Source of the DNA: Chitinophaga eiseniae
GTDB taxonomy: Bacteria; Bacteroidota; Bacteroidia; Chitinophagales; Chitinophagaceae
Reading direction: 5' to 3'
DNA length: 64,000 bases
Assembly: GCF_900167135.1 (NCBI RefSeq)
Contig: NZ_FUWZ01000007.1
Location: forward strand, 1-64,000
Made by a program: the position numbers and the translations under genes. The stretch's first letter is position 1. The number at the start of each line of letters is the position of its first letter. Shown in pieces: positions 7,896-16,560 of the stretch. A model generated the notes under the pieces. That model saw only the letters and a program-made list of their open reading frames with translations. It did no database searches and was not told where the DNA came from.

Positions 7896-10352
7896 ATGAA
7901 CCCTCATTGCCATTTGTTTAGAAAGGCCCGTCTTTGTAGGAACGCAGCCCCATTACTGAAGTCCTTTTCATTTATTGCGATGCTGCTGATTTGTAGTGTA
8001 CGTTTGTTGGCCCAGGAAGGCACTGTGTCCGGATCGGTAAGGGGTCCTCAGCAAGCTGGATTGCCCTTTGCTACCGTTAATCTGCGGTCGGCGGCAGACA
8101 GTAACCAGGTGAAAGGCGGTTTCTCCGGGGAGAACGGCGTTTTTAATATGAAGAACATTCCGTATGGTCGTTATTTCCTGACAATCACCAATATTGGTTA
8201 TGCCCCGGTGTCTACGCCTGTATTTGAGTTGGCCGAAGGAAAAGGGACGTATGATGCAGGTATTATTACCCTTATTCACACTGCCACTACGCTGAAAGGG
8301 CTTGAGGTAAAAGCCGGTAAGCGCGTGCTGGAGAAAAAGGCCGACCGCTTCGTGATGAACGTGGCTGCCAGCACCTATCAGGCCAACGATCTTTTGAGCA
8401 TATTCAAGGCCCTGCCTTTTATGGACGTAGAACGGGAAACCGTGACCATAAACGGGAAATCGAACCTGTTGGTATTGGTCGATAATGTGCCCAGGCCCAA
8501 AGAATCGCTGGATGCCATTTTTGCATCCATGATAGGCCAGGACATCGAAAAAATAGAATTTATTACCAACCCCTCTGCACAATATGATGGCACTGCTGAT
8601 GCCGTTATCAACATCATCACTAAAAAAGGCCAGCTGATGGGCTTTACCGGCTCTGTGATTGCCGGAGTTTCCCAGGGTATCTATGCCAATGGTAATGCAG
8701 GCGTCAGTTTTACCTACCGTAAAAAAAAGATGGTGATAAACGGAACGCTGAATTATAAAGGCGGCGATTACCTGGTACAGAATTATGGCTATCGGGTACT
8801 TACGTTGCATGACCGTAATATTGTGCTCAATGAAACGCCCTGGGACCTATACAAGAACCGCACATTCTCAGGAACGCTTGGCCTCCAATATTCCCTGAGC
8901 ACTAACCATAGCGTGCTTGCTCAGGTAGATGGCAACTACCGTAGCATGCTGGATGGTACCCGGTGGCATAACCAGATCGGGTTTTCCCGTGAGCTCGGTA
9001 AACAGCCCGATTCTACCCTGGTAGCCCTGCAGCGGGCAAACAGCCGTACCAATATCACCAACTATAGCTTCACCTACAAAGGAAAGCTGGATGCCTCGGG
9101 GAAAAAAATAAGCGCTACGATAATATATACGCCACTGGATAAACGGACCATGAACCAGATGGAATACCAGAATGTAATTGACCCCGCCGGCAAAATATTG
9201 AGTGAGCGCCCGGTAGTGCGCAATACAAACCCCAGCAACTCTTCTATCGTAGTGACACAGGCCGATGCACAACTTCCTTTTAAAAACGCCTGGGAGGCAA
9301 GCGCTGGTGTTAAGCTCAGTTTTTCCAAACTTAAATCTGATCCCTTCCAGGAATTGCTGAATGCCGACCAGCACTGGTCTTTGATACCAGCACTGTCGTT
9401 CAATAATCTGTACCGCGAACGCGTCCTGGCCGCTTATGCAGGCCTGCAGAAGTCTTTCGGGAAATTTTCTTTTAACGCAGGTGTGAGGGCAGAAAAGACC
9501 ATGATGAAAGTAGAAGGGGTATATGAGCGGAACTTTACCGACCTCTTCCCCTCATTGCTGCTTCAGCAAATATTCTCAAAGGATTATACAATGGCGTTCA
9601 ACTATAAAAGAAGTATTAACCGTCCTTCTTTTGTGGAGCTGACACCCTACCGTAATTACCTCGATGACTATACCGTGCTGGAGGGAAACCCCGGCCTGCA
9701 ACCCCAGTATACAGACCTGCTGAATGTGAACGCCGGTATAAAGAACAAACTCTTTATTGACCTTGATTACAGCCACAGTAAAGACGCTTTTTCCCAGTTG
9801 CCCATACAGCGCGAAGACACTACTGCCTGGAAAGTGATCAACCTGGACGTCCGGAATTATATGACCACCATCAGCTACGATTACCGGCTGTTCCCATGGT
9901 GGCAGGGTAACGCCTTTGTGCGCGGCAGTTATTTTGAAACCAAAGGGATGCTGGGTAAAGACCTGGTGACAAATGATGGTCTGGCAATGATTCTCGGGTT
10001 TTCCGGTACCTTTTCACTTCCCTGTGACCTGAAACTGGACCTTACTTTTAATTATCGCACTCCCAGGTCGTATGGTCTGGCGGAATCCAGGAAAAGAAGT
10101 TTTGCACGGCTGGCGCTTAAGGGTAACCTCATGCAGAAGAAACTCCAATACACAATCTCCTTTTCAGATATTTTTAAGGACGACATCAGTGGATTTAACC
10201 TAACAACGCCTAATCTGAATTCCCGTTTCTATACTTTTTCGGATAGCCGCAGAATCGGTATCGGGTTGGTATACAACTTCGGAAAAAATACAGTGAAGGC
10301 AGCACAAAGCCAGAAACTGGATAATGAGGAATTACTGAACAGAGCAAATTAG
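7896..10352 (+). CDS. TonB-dependent receptor-like outer membrane beta-barrel protein
   Basis: From the ATG at 7896 the protein has 818 residues and begins with a basic stretch and a hydrophobic segment ending at LLAQ, a plausible signal peptide. The frame is open further upstream to 7665, but that would overlap the peptidase. After the signal comes a carboxypeptidase-regulatory-like beta sandwich (GTVSGSVRGPQQAGLPFATV), a plug-like region (DNVPRPKESLDAIF, IEKIEFITNPSAQYDG, VINIITKKG) and a long barrel rich in alternating aromatic strands. This is the arrangement of the Bacteroidota OMP_b-brl_3 receptor family. Standing last in the peptide operon, 71 bases after the peptidase, it may import the finished product, for example a siderophore complex, or be its outer membrane port. 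Confidence 0.88.
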   Translation: MNPHCHLFRKARLCRNAAPLLKSFSFIAMLLICSVRLLAQEGTVSGSVRGPQQAGLPFATVNLRSAADSNQVKGGFSGENGVFNMKNIPYGRYFLTITNIGYAPVSTPVFELAEGKGTYDAGIITLIHTATTLKGLEVKAGKRVLEKKADRFVMNVAASTYQANDLLSIFKALPFMDVERETVTINGKSNLLVLVDNVPRPKESLDAIFASMIGQDIEKIEFITNPSAQYDGTADAVINIITKKGQLMGFTGSVIAGVSQGIYANGNAGVSFTYRKKKMVINGTLNYKGGDYLVQNYGYRVLTLHDRNIVLNETPWDLYKNRTFSGTLGLQYSLSTNHSVLAQVDGNYRSMLDGTRWHNQIGFSRELGKQPDSTLVALQRANSRTNITNYSFTYKGKLDASGKKISATIIYTPLDKRTMNQMEYQNVIDPAGKILSERPVVRNTNPSNSSIVVTQADAQLPFKNAWEASAGVKLSFSKLKSDPFQELLNADQHWSLIPALSFNNLYRERVLAAYAGLQKSFGKFSFNAGVRAEKTMMKVEGVYERNFTDLFPSLLLQQIFSKDYTMAFNYKRSINRPSFVELTPYRNYLDDYTVLEGNPGLQPQYTDLLNVNAGIKNKLFIDLDYSHSKDAFSQLPIQREDTTAWKVINLDVRNYMTTISYDYRLFPWWQGNAFVRGSYFETKGMLGKDLVTNDGLAMILGFSGTFSLPCDLKLDLTFNYRTPRSYGLAESRKRSFARLALKGNLMQKKLQYTISFSDIFKDDISGFNLTTPNLNSRFYTFSDSRRIGIGLVYNFGKNTVKAAQSQKLDNEELLNRAN

Positions 10353-10362
10353 TCCCAAACAT

Positions 10363-10395
10363 GCCGTGGCGTTAGCACCCCCTATGCGCCACGGC
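10363..10395. terminator. Hairpin after the NRPS operon
   Basis: A 9-bp perfect stem (GCCGTGGCG at 10363-10371 pairs with 10387-10395) with a 15-base loop lies 10 bases after the receptor stop codon. It lacks a T tract, so it may be a processing or 3'-protection hairpin rather than a strong intrinsic terminator. Confidence 0.5.
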
Positions 10396-10522
10396 TGCCA
10401 AGCAACCGTCCCTATGGAAAAAAGACCCATATGGATGCCTGTGCCACGATAACAACTACTATTAACTGTCAGGTTGCCTGCCATGCTGCCAACTATAATT
10501 GTGTCATATTAAAATTAATACG

Positions 10523-10825
10523 ATGGAAATCGGTACTACAATCAGAAAGATTCGCCTGCGTCTGGGTATCAGGCAGGAAGAACTGGCTGTCGCACTGGAA
10601 GTGTCTCAGTCTTACCTGTCAAAAATAGAATCTAATAAATCCAGGGTATATGTTGATGACCTTGTTCGGATTGCCCAATACACCAATACCCCTATAACAG
10701 ATTTTTTATCTGAAAATGCAGTGGATGGCCCCTCAGAGCAGGAAAAACTACAGAGAAAGGAAATGTTAATCCTTTTACAACAACAGAATAAATACCTTCA
10801 ACAGCTGGTAGATAAAGACAGCTGA
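10523..10825 (+). CDS. XRE-family helix-turn-helix regulator
   Basis: A 100-residue DNA-binding protein from the ATG at 10523. Residues 1-60 form a Cro/CI-type helix-turn-helix (IRKIRLRLGIRQEELAVAL, then SQSYLSKIE and NKSRVYVDDLVRIA). The C-terminal 40 residues are charged and Gln-rich, likely a short helix for dimerisation. An in-frame TTG exists 24 bases upstream, but the ATG places the domain correctly. It is monocistronic, downstream of the peptide operon and separated from it by a hairpin. Whether it regulates that operon cannot be told from sequence. Confidence 0.88.
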   Translation: MEIGTTIRKIRLRLGIRQEELAVALEVSQSYLSKIESNKSRVYVDDLVRIAQYTNTPITDFLSENAVDGPSEQEKLQRKEMLILLQQQNKYLQQLVDKDS

Positions 10826-10978
10826 ATTTACGCGCTTCAGTAAAACATTGTGGAATCCTTACCAAAAGGATAAGAGAAACTATTGCTTTGATCATAAGAC
10901 AAAGTTCATTAGGCTTTCGGTTGCTATTCTCTCACGATCAGCCATGATCCAATTACAGCAGTAAAGGATATTGGAATA

Positions 10979-11012
10979 AACCGGCTTGCAGGTATTCGCT
11001 TACAAGCCGGTT
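10979..11012. terminator. Hairpin downstream of the XRE regulator
   Basis: A 10-bp stem (AACCGGCTTG at 10979-10988 with 11003-11012) encloses a 14-base loop. The 3' side continues GTATTTAC, a weak T-rich tail. It belongs to a set of hairpins in this window with a CTTG(C/T)AAG-like core. Confidence 0.55.
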
Positions 11013-11063
11013 GTATTTACCCTGCTATCGGCTCTCCCTATCGTTACGCTATCAATGGAAATG

Positions 11064-11077
11064 TTATATCTTCATCC
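11064..11077 (+). promoter_or_regulatory. Putative -7 promoter region of the serine hydrolase gene
   Basis: TTATATCTTCATCC lies 24 bases before the ATG at 11101. The identical 14-mer recurs at 59871-59884, 36 bases before a histidine kinase gene. It contains TATCTTCA, close to the Bacteroidota -7 consensus TAnnTTTG. No convincing -33 TTG is visible at the right distance. Confidence 0.4.
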
Positions 11078-11100
11078 CTTATACCAATAAATTCCCTGTT

Positions 11101-12621
11101 ATGCACCGTTCCCATTGTAAAGGGATTGCTTTTATGCTACTGTTACTAATGAAGGCAGCGCCGATGTTTTCCCAGGTAACAAAACCTGTATTCCCCGGCG
11201 AAACATTTTCTTTCTCCGTCCCGGAAGAGGAAGGTTTTTCCTCTAAAGGTCTGAGCGAGATATTCACTTATGTGAAGGAAAACGACGTCAACATTCACAG
11301 CCTTTTAATCGTACGGAATAAAAAGATCGTTTTTGATGCCTGCTTTTATCCCTTTCGCTCCGGTTTGCGGCATGACATAGCCTCCTGTACCAAATCAGTA
11401 ACATCGTTGTTAATTGGCATCGCCATCGACAAAGGCTATATAAAAAGTGAAGATCAGCTGGTGTTGTCATTTTTTCCGGAGATCAAACCAACAGCGAAAG
11501 GGTTTGAAACTTTGTCCATCAAAGACCTGCTTACCATGAAATCAGGCTTTGATTGTGGCTTTGCCAATGAAGATAGTTTGTTCCATGAATTGTTCCCATC
11601 AGACAACTGGCCCAAATTTATCTTCGATATTCCTTTTGTCACCAACCCCGGCCAGCAGTTCTCTTATTGCAGTTGTAATTATTACCTGCTGGGAGAAATT
11701 ATTTACCGGGCAACGGCGCTGTCCCCCGAAAACTTTGCTAAAAAATACCTTTTTAATGATCTGGGTATCACATCGGTCTATTGGTCTAAGAATAAGAAGG
11801 GTATTAACTACGGTTGGGGAGACCTGGCCCTGAAACCGGTTGATCTGGCTAAAATTGGCCAGCTCTTGTTAGACGGAGGGCAATGGAATGGTAAAACCCT
11901 TATTTCTGCGGACTGGATAAAAAAGGCCAAATCGATGAACACCGTATTTGGAAACGGCAATGGCTATGGTTATGGTTTTTGGATTGATAAAGACGGTAGC
12001 TATAATCTGGAAGGCAGAGGCAGGCAAAGGGTGCATATCGATTCCATTCACAACGCCCTCGTTGTGGAAACCGCGGGAGGACTCACCGATGAGCAGAAGG
12101 AACGGATAGGCCAGATGATTGGTCATTCGCTCAGTACGGATAAAAAGCTGAAAAGTGATCCTGCGGCCTTTGAAAACTTAAAAAAGAGGACGCTTCAGGC
12201 GGCAAAAGCGGGGACCGATTCGCCGGTGTACGCTCCCAACGCTGCTGGTGAAGAGAAGTTGTTTAATAAGGAGATGGTTTTCCCGGCCAACAGTTTAGCC
12301 ATAAAAAATGCTGAAATCATATCGAAAAAAGGGAACCTGGCTTTAATGTTAAAACAAACCGGAGCGCCAACCGTCATCTATCCTTTAGGGAAGGGAGCAG
12401 CCTATAAATTTTACCAGGATACCCGCTCAGGACATTTGTATGCGTTGAGAGGGCATTGGAAAACTTCCAATATATTTGAAATTGAGTTTAACCTGCTGTC
12501 AAAGATCAATAAGTATTTGATCGATTTTACAATAGGTGAAAAAGGAAATGAGGTGTCGATAAAGGAGGGTACCCATGGGATCGATGAAGTTTTTCCGGTG
12601 CCCGTAATAAATAAAAGATGA
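11101..12621 (+). CDS. Secreted serine hydrolase of the beta-lactamase/penicillin-binding fold
   Basis: The ATG at 11101 opens a 506-residue protein with a signal peptide ending near PMFSQ. The frame stays open upstream to 11011, but that extension has no signal features. The class C beta-lactamase-like SxxK nucleophile is SCTK (Ser95, Lys98), inside HDIASCTKSVTSLLIG. The second-motif region around YCSCNYYLLGE is recognisable but altered. Residues about 375-506 form a C-terminal beta-rich domain. Such proteins are mostly esterases or D-aminopeptidases; actual beta-lactam hydrolysis is not implied. The stop overlaps the start of the WYL regulator gene (ATGA). Confidence 0.88.
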   Translation: MHRSHCKGIAFMLLLLMKAAPMFSQVTKPVFPGETFSFSVPEEEGFSSKGLSEIFTYVKENDVNIHSLLIVRNKKIVFDACFYPFRSGLRHDIASCTKSVTSLLIGIAIDKGYIKSEDQLVLSFFPEIKPTAKGFETLSIKDLLTMKSGFDCGFANEDSLFHELFPSDNWPKFIFDIPFVTNPGQQFSYCSCNYYLLGEIIYRATALSPENFAKKYLFNDLGITSVYWSKNKKGINYGWGDLALKPVDLAKIGQLLLDGGQWNGKTLISADWIKKAKSMNTVFGNGNGYGYGFWIDKDGSYNLEGRGRQRVHIDSIHNALVVETAGGLTDEQKERIGQMIGHSLSTDKKLKSDPAAFENLKKRTLQAAKAGTDSPVYAPNAAGEEKLFNKEMVFPANSLAIKNAEIISKKGNLALMLKQTGAPTVIYPLGKGAAYKFYQDTRSGHLYALRGHWKTSNIFEIEFNLLSKINKYLIDFTIGEKGNEVSIKEGTHGIDEVFPVPVINKR

Positions 12622-13310
12622 ATGACAATAACGCTACGCGGCTTTCTCGGCTGACTGCGATTTTAACGCAGTTACAAACAAAACGATTGTTGACGGCTCC
12701 GGATCTCGCCAATAAATTTGGTGTAAGTATAAGGACCATCTACAGAGACATCAGGGCTTTGGAACAAGCGGGCGTGCCTATTCTTACAGAAGAAGGGAAA
12801 GGGTATACGTTGATGGAAGGATATAAAATTCCTCCGGTAATGTTTTCAGAAAGCCAGGCCAACGCACTTATTCTGGCAGAACAGCTGGTGCTCAAAAATA
12901 AAGACGCTTCTTTTATCAGGGATTACACCGAAGCGATCGACAAAATAAAGGCCGTATTAAGGCAATCGGAAAAAGATAAAGCGAATTTGCTGGCCGACCG
13001 TACCCGTTTTGAGCAGAACATCAGCAGAGAACGGAATAGCAACAATATCTCGCAACTTCAACATGCGCTCACTAACTTCCGCCTGGTAAAAGTCTCGTAT
13101 ACCAACGAACAAAACGAAACGACCCACAGGATGATTGAGCCATTTGCCCTGGTCAGCACCAACGAAAACTGGCTGTTGATTGCCTGGTGCCGGCTACGTA
13201 AAACATTCCGGTATTTTCGCCCGGACCGGATTGGGAAACTGGAAATCATGCAGGAAAAATTCACGCCGCATAAAATGACTTTACAGGAATATTTTGATAA
13301 GTATTATTAA
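12618..13310 (+). CDS. WYL-domain transcriptional regulator (YafY type)
   Basis: The 230-residue protein has an N-terminal winged helix (RLSRLTAILTQLQTKRLLTA, TIYRDIRALEQAGVPI) and a C-terminal WYL ligand-binding domain (about residues 140-215, with VKVSYTNEQ, IEPFALVSTNENWLLIAW, YFRPDRIGKLE). It shares an ATGA overlap with the serine hydrolase gene. It lies 76 bases upstream of a RidA gene whose promoter contains an inverted TGACA/TGTCG repeat, so it probably controls that gene. Confidence 0.9.
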   Translation: MNDNNATRLSRLTAILTQLQTKRLLTAPDLANKFGVSIRTIYRDIRALEQAGVPILTEEGKGYTLMEGYKIPPVMFSESQANALILAEQLVLKNKDASFIRDYTEAIDKIKAVLRQSEKDKANLLADRTRFEQNISRERNSNNISQLQHALTNFRLVKVSYTNEQNETTHRMIEPFALVSTNENWLLIAWCRLRKTFRYFRPDRIGKLEIMQEKFTPHKMTLQEYFDKYY

Positions 13311-13323
13311 TTTTTGATACCCC

Positions 13324-13358
13324 TGACATAAGGCTGTCGCAACCCCCTTTTAGCTTTG
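13324..13358 (+). promoter_or_regulatory. Promoter of the RidA gene with a candidate WYL operator
   Basis: TAGCTTTG at 13351-13358 matches the Bacteroidota -7 consensus TAnnTTTG, 28 bases before the RidA start. No TTG is found at the -33 position. Instead an inverted repeat TGACA (13324-13328), 6 bases, TGTCG (13335-13339) covers that place, as expected for an activator-dependent promoter. Confidence 0.45.
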
Positions 13359-13386
13359 TTCCATCAAATCACAATTAATCGTAAAA

Positions 13387-13782
13387 ATGATGGAAAAGCA
13401 GCTTTTCGACCCTTGGGAATGGGGCAAAAACACAAACTCAGTGCAGGCCGTTGAAGTAAAAAACGTGACGGGGACCCTCTATTGTTCTGGTCAGGTGGCC
13501 ATAGATGGAAATGGCGTGCCGTCCAATGCAGATATGCGTTCTCAGTTGGCCCAAACCATTCAGAATCTTGAGCAGCTGATAAATGAAGCCGGATACGAGT
13601 GTAAGAACATTGTGAGGCTGAATGTTTATACAACATCCCCGCAGACATTCTTTACCAGCTGTATGGATATCTATGTACCGTTTATTCAAAAATACGGTAT
13701 CCGGCAGGCGACCACGCTATTAGGTGTCAAAGAATTGTTTGCTACTTTGACAGTAGAACTGGAAGCAACAGTTGTAAAGTGA
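13387..13782 (+). CDS. RidA/YjgF family protein
   Basis: A 131-residue cytoplasmic protein of the RidA fold, whose members hydrolyse reactive enamine/imine intermediates. Visible segments are GTLYCSGQVAIDGNG, QTIQNLEQLINEAGYECKNIVRLNVYTT and the C-terminal strand LTVELEATVV. An arginine in the GIRQATTLLGV segment sits close to the position of the imine-binding Arg of active RidA proteins, and the late Glu is present. A second in-frame ATG directly follows the first. It is preceded by a WYL regulator and followed by a long hairpin. Confidence 0.88.
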   Translation: MMEKQLFDPWEWGKNTNSVQAVEVKNVTGTLYCSGQVAIDGNGVPSNADMRSQLAQTIQNLEQLINEAGYECKNIVRLNVYTTSPQTFFTSCMDIYVPFIQKYGIRQATTLLGVKELFATLTVELEATVVK

Positions 13783-13797
13783 TCCTCTGCTTAACGT

Positions 13798-13841
13798 AAA
13801 TCGAAAGGCTTGTAAGTGAATGCTTATAAGCCTTTCGATTT
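13798..13841. terminator. Bidirectional intrinsic terminator between RidA and the monooxygenase
   Basis: A 19-bp stem (13798-13816 with 13823-13841) with one G-T wobble and a 6-base loop, flanked by AAA on one side and TTT on the other. It lies between two convergent genes, 15 bases after the RidA stop and 18 before the end of the minus-strand gene. Its core AAAGGCTTGTAAG is shared with other hairpins of this window. Confidence 0.85.
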
Positions 13842-13859
13842 AGTTTGGCCTTCCAGCAG

Positions 13860-15125
13860 TCAGCGAAATACCTCCTGCACCGGCGACCATCCTAACATCC
13901 GTCGGATAAATGGAATGACATTTATCTGCAGGACGTATTTCGTAAAGAACACCGCCTGCTTCCATTTGTTCCTGCCGAACATCGCCAGCATATCCTTCAA
14001 TGCGTTGGGCTGATGCATCCATTTAGTGTTAAACAAGGTCGCCTGCCCTATTTTAGCGAACCGGGCCAACATCTGCTTTTCATAAAAAGCGATGGCCTGT
14101 TTGGTGGTGTCGAACGCGGGGTTGGTCAGCGCTTCGCTGAGTTGCAATGCGTCCAGCATAGCCATATTCACGCCTTCGCCGGCGAAGGGCGGCATCCAGT
14201 GGGCGGCATCTCCCAGCAGGGTGATGTCGGCGTTGGCCTCCCATTGCTGGTCAAGCGGCATGCAGTATTGCGGCCGCGGAATAAAAAGCGTATCGGAACT
14301 TTCAAAGAGTTCCCACCACACCGGGCTCCAGGTGGAGAATTCTTTTTTGAACCAGGCGAGGACCTGGTGATGGTCCCTGAAATCGATGCCGCTTTCCTGG
14401 GCCCAGTGTTCACGGGAAGCAAAGCTGACCATAAAACCCAGGCTGCCGTCGCCTTTCGAGCTGACGATCAGCGTTTGCCCCTTCCCGTAGCTGAACAACT
14501 TTCCGCCTTTTAACAACTCACTGATGACAGGGGCCGTTTTAGCGCCGTCCTTCAGCGAGCCTTCCAGCATGGTGATGCCCGTCCAGTAAGGTTGGATAGG
14601 CGTTACAAAGGGCCTGACTTTGGAATTGGCGCCATCAGCGCCGATGATCAGATCGGCGGTAGCGGTATGACCGTTTTCGAAAACCAGCTTCCAGGCACCT
14701 TGTATTTTTGCCACAGAGAGGAGGTGGCTATTCCAGACAACGGTATCAGGTTTCAATGAATTCAACAGTATTTGCCTGAGTGGTCCGCGGTCAATCTCCG
14801 GTCGGTGGTGGTTATCCCCGAAAGTTTCTTTTTTGCCTTGCTGATGTTCGTCGAAGTACATTTTCAGCTGCTCGTCCACCACGCGCATAAACCCTGCTTC
14901 CGGCCGGTAGTTGGCTTTGAAGGCTTCCATTAAACCGGCTTTTGTCAACGCTGCCAGGCCAGAGTCGGTATGCAGGTCCAGCGCGCCGCCCTGTTGTCTC
15001 ACCGCGGGATGGACGTCCCTTTCGTAGACGGTTACGTGGAGACCTTTCAGTTGTAAGAGCCGTGCCAGGGTGAGGCCGCCGGGACCGCCGCCGATGATAG
15101 CGATCTTTTTGTCTTGAATCTTCAT
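13860..15125 (-). CDS. FAD-dependent monooxygenase related to TetX
   Basis: A 421-residue class A flavin monooxygenase. The dinucleotide motif is GGGPGG at 12-17. VYERD, GGALDLH, PEIDRGPLRQILLNSL, DTVVW and GDAAHWMPPFAGEGVN (305-320) follow the TetX tetracycline-inactivating enzymes closely. However, the strand that in TetX reads L-H-F-G (His234 and Gly236, recalled as tetracycline-contacting) reads L-G-F-M here (Gly230, Met232). The FAD site is complete but the tetracycline pocket is not, so this is more likely a related hydroxylase of unknown substrate. It lies 9 bases downstream of an AraC gene, probably in the same transcript. Confidence 0.88.
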   Translation of the reverse strand: MKIQDKKIAIIGGGPGGLTLARLLQLKGLHVTVYERDVHPAVRQQGGALDLHTDSGLAALTKAGLMEAFKANYRPEAGFMRVVDEQLKMYFDEHQQGKKETFGDNHHRPEIDRGPLRQILLNSLKPDTVVWNSHLLSVAKIQGAWKLVFENGHTATADLIIGADGANSKVRPFVTPIQPYWTGITMLEGSLKDGAKTAPVISELLKGGKLFSYGKGQTLIVSSKGDGSLGFMVSFASREHWAQESGIDFRDHHQVLAWFKKEFSTWSPVWWELFESSDTLFIPRPQYCMPLDQQWEANADITLLGDAAHWMPPFAGEGVNMAMLDALQLSEALTNPAFDTTKQAIAFYEKQMLARFAKIGQATLFNTKWMHQPNALKDMLAMFGRNKWKQAVFFTKYVLQINVIPFIRRMLGWSPVQEVFR

Positions 15126-15134
15126 ATCGCAAAA

Positions 15135-15878
15135 TTATTCCTGCGATGGGTCAGATAATAGTATAAAACGGCCGTTTTGATTTTTAGCGAGTTCTTTCGG
15201 GACCACGCCCGCAAACTTCTTTACTTCTTTAATAAAATGATTTTGATCGGTATAATTCAGTTCAGGGAAGAGCCGGCCTTCTTTAAGCTGTTGCAAAGAC
15301 GCTTTAAAGCGAAATATGTTGCAGTAAGCTTTTAAAGAGATCCCAAACTGCTCGTTGAAGTACCGGTTGATCTGCCTTCTGCTCCAGGCCACACTGTCCG
15401 CCAGTTCCTGTACAGCCAGTGAGCCGTTGGAGGAATAGATCAGGTCAAATAATTCTTTCTTTCGATTGTCGATACCGGGTTTGATGAGACGGAGCAGGGT
15501 TGCCGATACTTTGGCACAGAAACGGTCGAAGTCTTCCAGGTCGGCAGGAACAATATGCCAAAACCCATCCGGCAGCTGCTGCCCTTCGTTTACCATGTCC
15601 GCCATTTTAATGTCGAGCAGGTATTCAATAGCAAGTAGTTTAAAGCTGACGGCAAACATGGTAATTTGCCGCGGTATAGCGGCCTGAGAGGGGCGGGTGT
15701 CCAGGCCGCGTAGCGTAGCGTGAAAAGCCTCGTTACCGCCAACAGAAAAAATAATATCGAACCGGCCGTCGGGCAGGACAATAATTTCTTTCTCTTCCGG
15801 GGCATCGTTCCGGATCATCCAAAAGCTTTCAACAAAATCGGTCAGGCTTTTAGCAGGCGGTATGCTTTTGATTTCCAT
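15135..15878 (-). CDS. AraC-family transcriptional regulator
   Basis: The 247-residue protein has an N-terminal sensor domain (SLTDFVESFWMIRND, IIVLPDGRFDIIFSVGG) of the DUF6597-like type common in Bacteroidota AraC proteins. A C-terminal double helix-turn-helix covers about residues 150-235 (LAVQELADSVAWSRRQINRYF, then GISLKAYCNIFRF and LNYTDQNHFIKEVKKFAG). It lies directly upstream of the TetX-like monooxygenase gene on the same strand and probably regulates it. Confidence 0.88.
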   Translation of the reverse strand: MEIKSIPPAKSLTDFVESFWMIRNDAPEEKEIIVLPDGRFDIIFSVGGNEAFHATLRGLDTRPSQAAIPRQITMFAVSFKLLAIEYLLDIKMADMVNEGQQLPDGFWHIVPADLEDFDRFCAKVSATLLRLIKPGIDNRKKELFDLIYSSNGSLAVQELADSVAWSRRQINRYFNEQFGISLKAYCNIFRFKASLQQLKEGRLFPELNYTDQNHFIKEVKKFAGVVPKELAKNQNGRFILLSDPSQE

Positions 15879-15930
15879 GGGCGCGTGATCTTTTAAAGAT
15901 CTTATCCATAGTTTTTACCTGCAGATAAAA

Positions 15931-16212
15931 TCAACAACAATCGCCAAGTATACGGTCATGCACGATAACGAACGTCATCCACAACACCACCAGTATTAAC
16001 AGCACATTGATGACGATCAGCGGGGTGTTATATTTTCCTTTCATTTTTTTAGCATACAACCGGGAGGCCATAGGAATCAATGCCAATGCCAAAAACACCG
16101 CGATCGCCGGATAGAAGCCTGTGATGGCGATACCGGCCACGCTGAGGACTGCTGCGGTAATGGTAAATACCATCGATAGCGCGGTGACGACGCTAAATGT
16201 TCTCGTTTCCAT
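15931..16212 (-). CDS. Small membrane protein of unknown function
   Basis: From the ATG at 16212 the protein has 93 residues with three hydrophobic segments (about 8-30, 30-48 and 64-84) and a basic loop RLYAKKMKGKYN between the second and third. It ends HDRILGDCC. The frame is open 66 bases further upstream, but METRTFSV is the natural start because the upstream codons are not conserved-looking. No family was recognised. It is separated by 52 bases from the AraC gene and reads towards it. Confidence 0.65.
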   Translation of the reverse strand: METRTFSVVTALSMVFTITAAVLSVAGIAITGFYPAIAVFLALALIPMASRLYAKKMKGKYNTPLIVINVLLILVVLWMTFVIVHDRILGDCC

Positions 16213-16560
16213 GGTCTGGATTTTCAGGATGATAAAACAATGCTTGTTTAAAGTTATGGAAAGTACTTTGAATTGCAAAGTGAGTGTTTATTTCTATTTC
16301 GACAGCTGGTATCCGGTAACAGAAAGCGAAAGATGCGGCTGTATGAAAAGCACTAATTTTAATAAAGGGGCTTAAATTATTTAAAATCAATCTTTTATTT
16401 CAATGTCAATCGGGAGGTTCCCTCATTTAAATGTTGTATATTGTAAAGCGATAATGGAGTGGCCCGGAAGTAATATTATATTAAATACTTTCATGCTATT
16501 CTCTATTTTTACGGTTCCATTACGGAGGATGCGATTTTTAGAAACAAGGGAGTGACCATA
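16213..16560. other. Divergent intergenic region before the ECF sigma gene
   Basis: These 348 bases separate the minus-strand small membrane protein from the plus-strand ECF sigma gene and must carry both promoters. The region is AT-rich. A short palindrome GGGAGGTTCCC lies near 16411, and an AAGGGAG stretch 8 bases before the ATG at 16561 is a possible ribosome binding site. No TAnnTTTG with a TTG at the correct distance was found, and no convincing small gene. Confidence 0.5.

Noticed and set aside
7968..8810. Minus-strand frame of 280 codons opposite the TonB-type receptor
   Set aside because: It overlaps the conserved plug region of the receptor, shows no domain, and has shadow-like composition.
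13860..15125. Direct call as a tetracycline resistance gene
   Set aside because: Overall similarity to TetX is strong, but positions corresponding to His234 and Gly236 are Gly and Met, so the function is not claimed.
16405..16425. Small palindrome GGGAGGTTCCC upstream of the ECF sigma gene
   Set aside because: The arms are only five bases and it lies far from any recognised promoter element; it can easily arise by chance.
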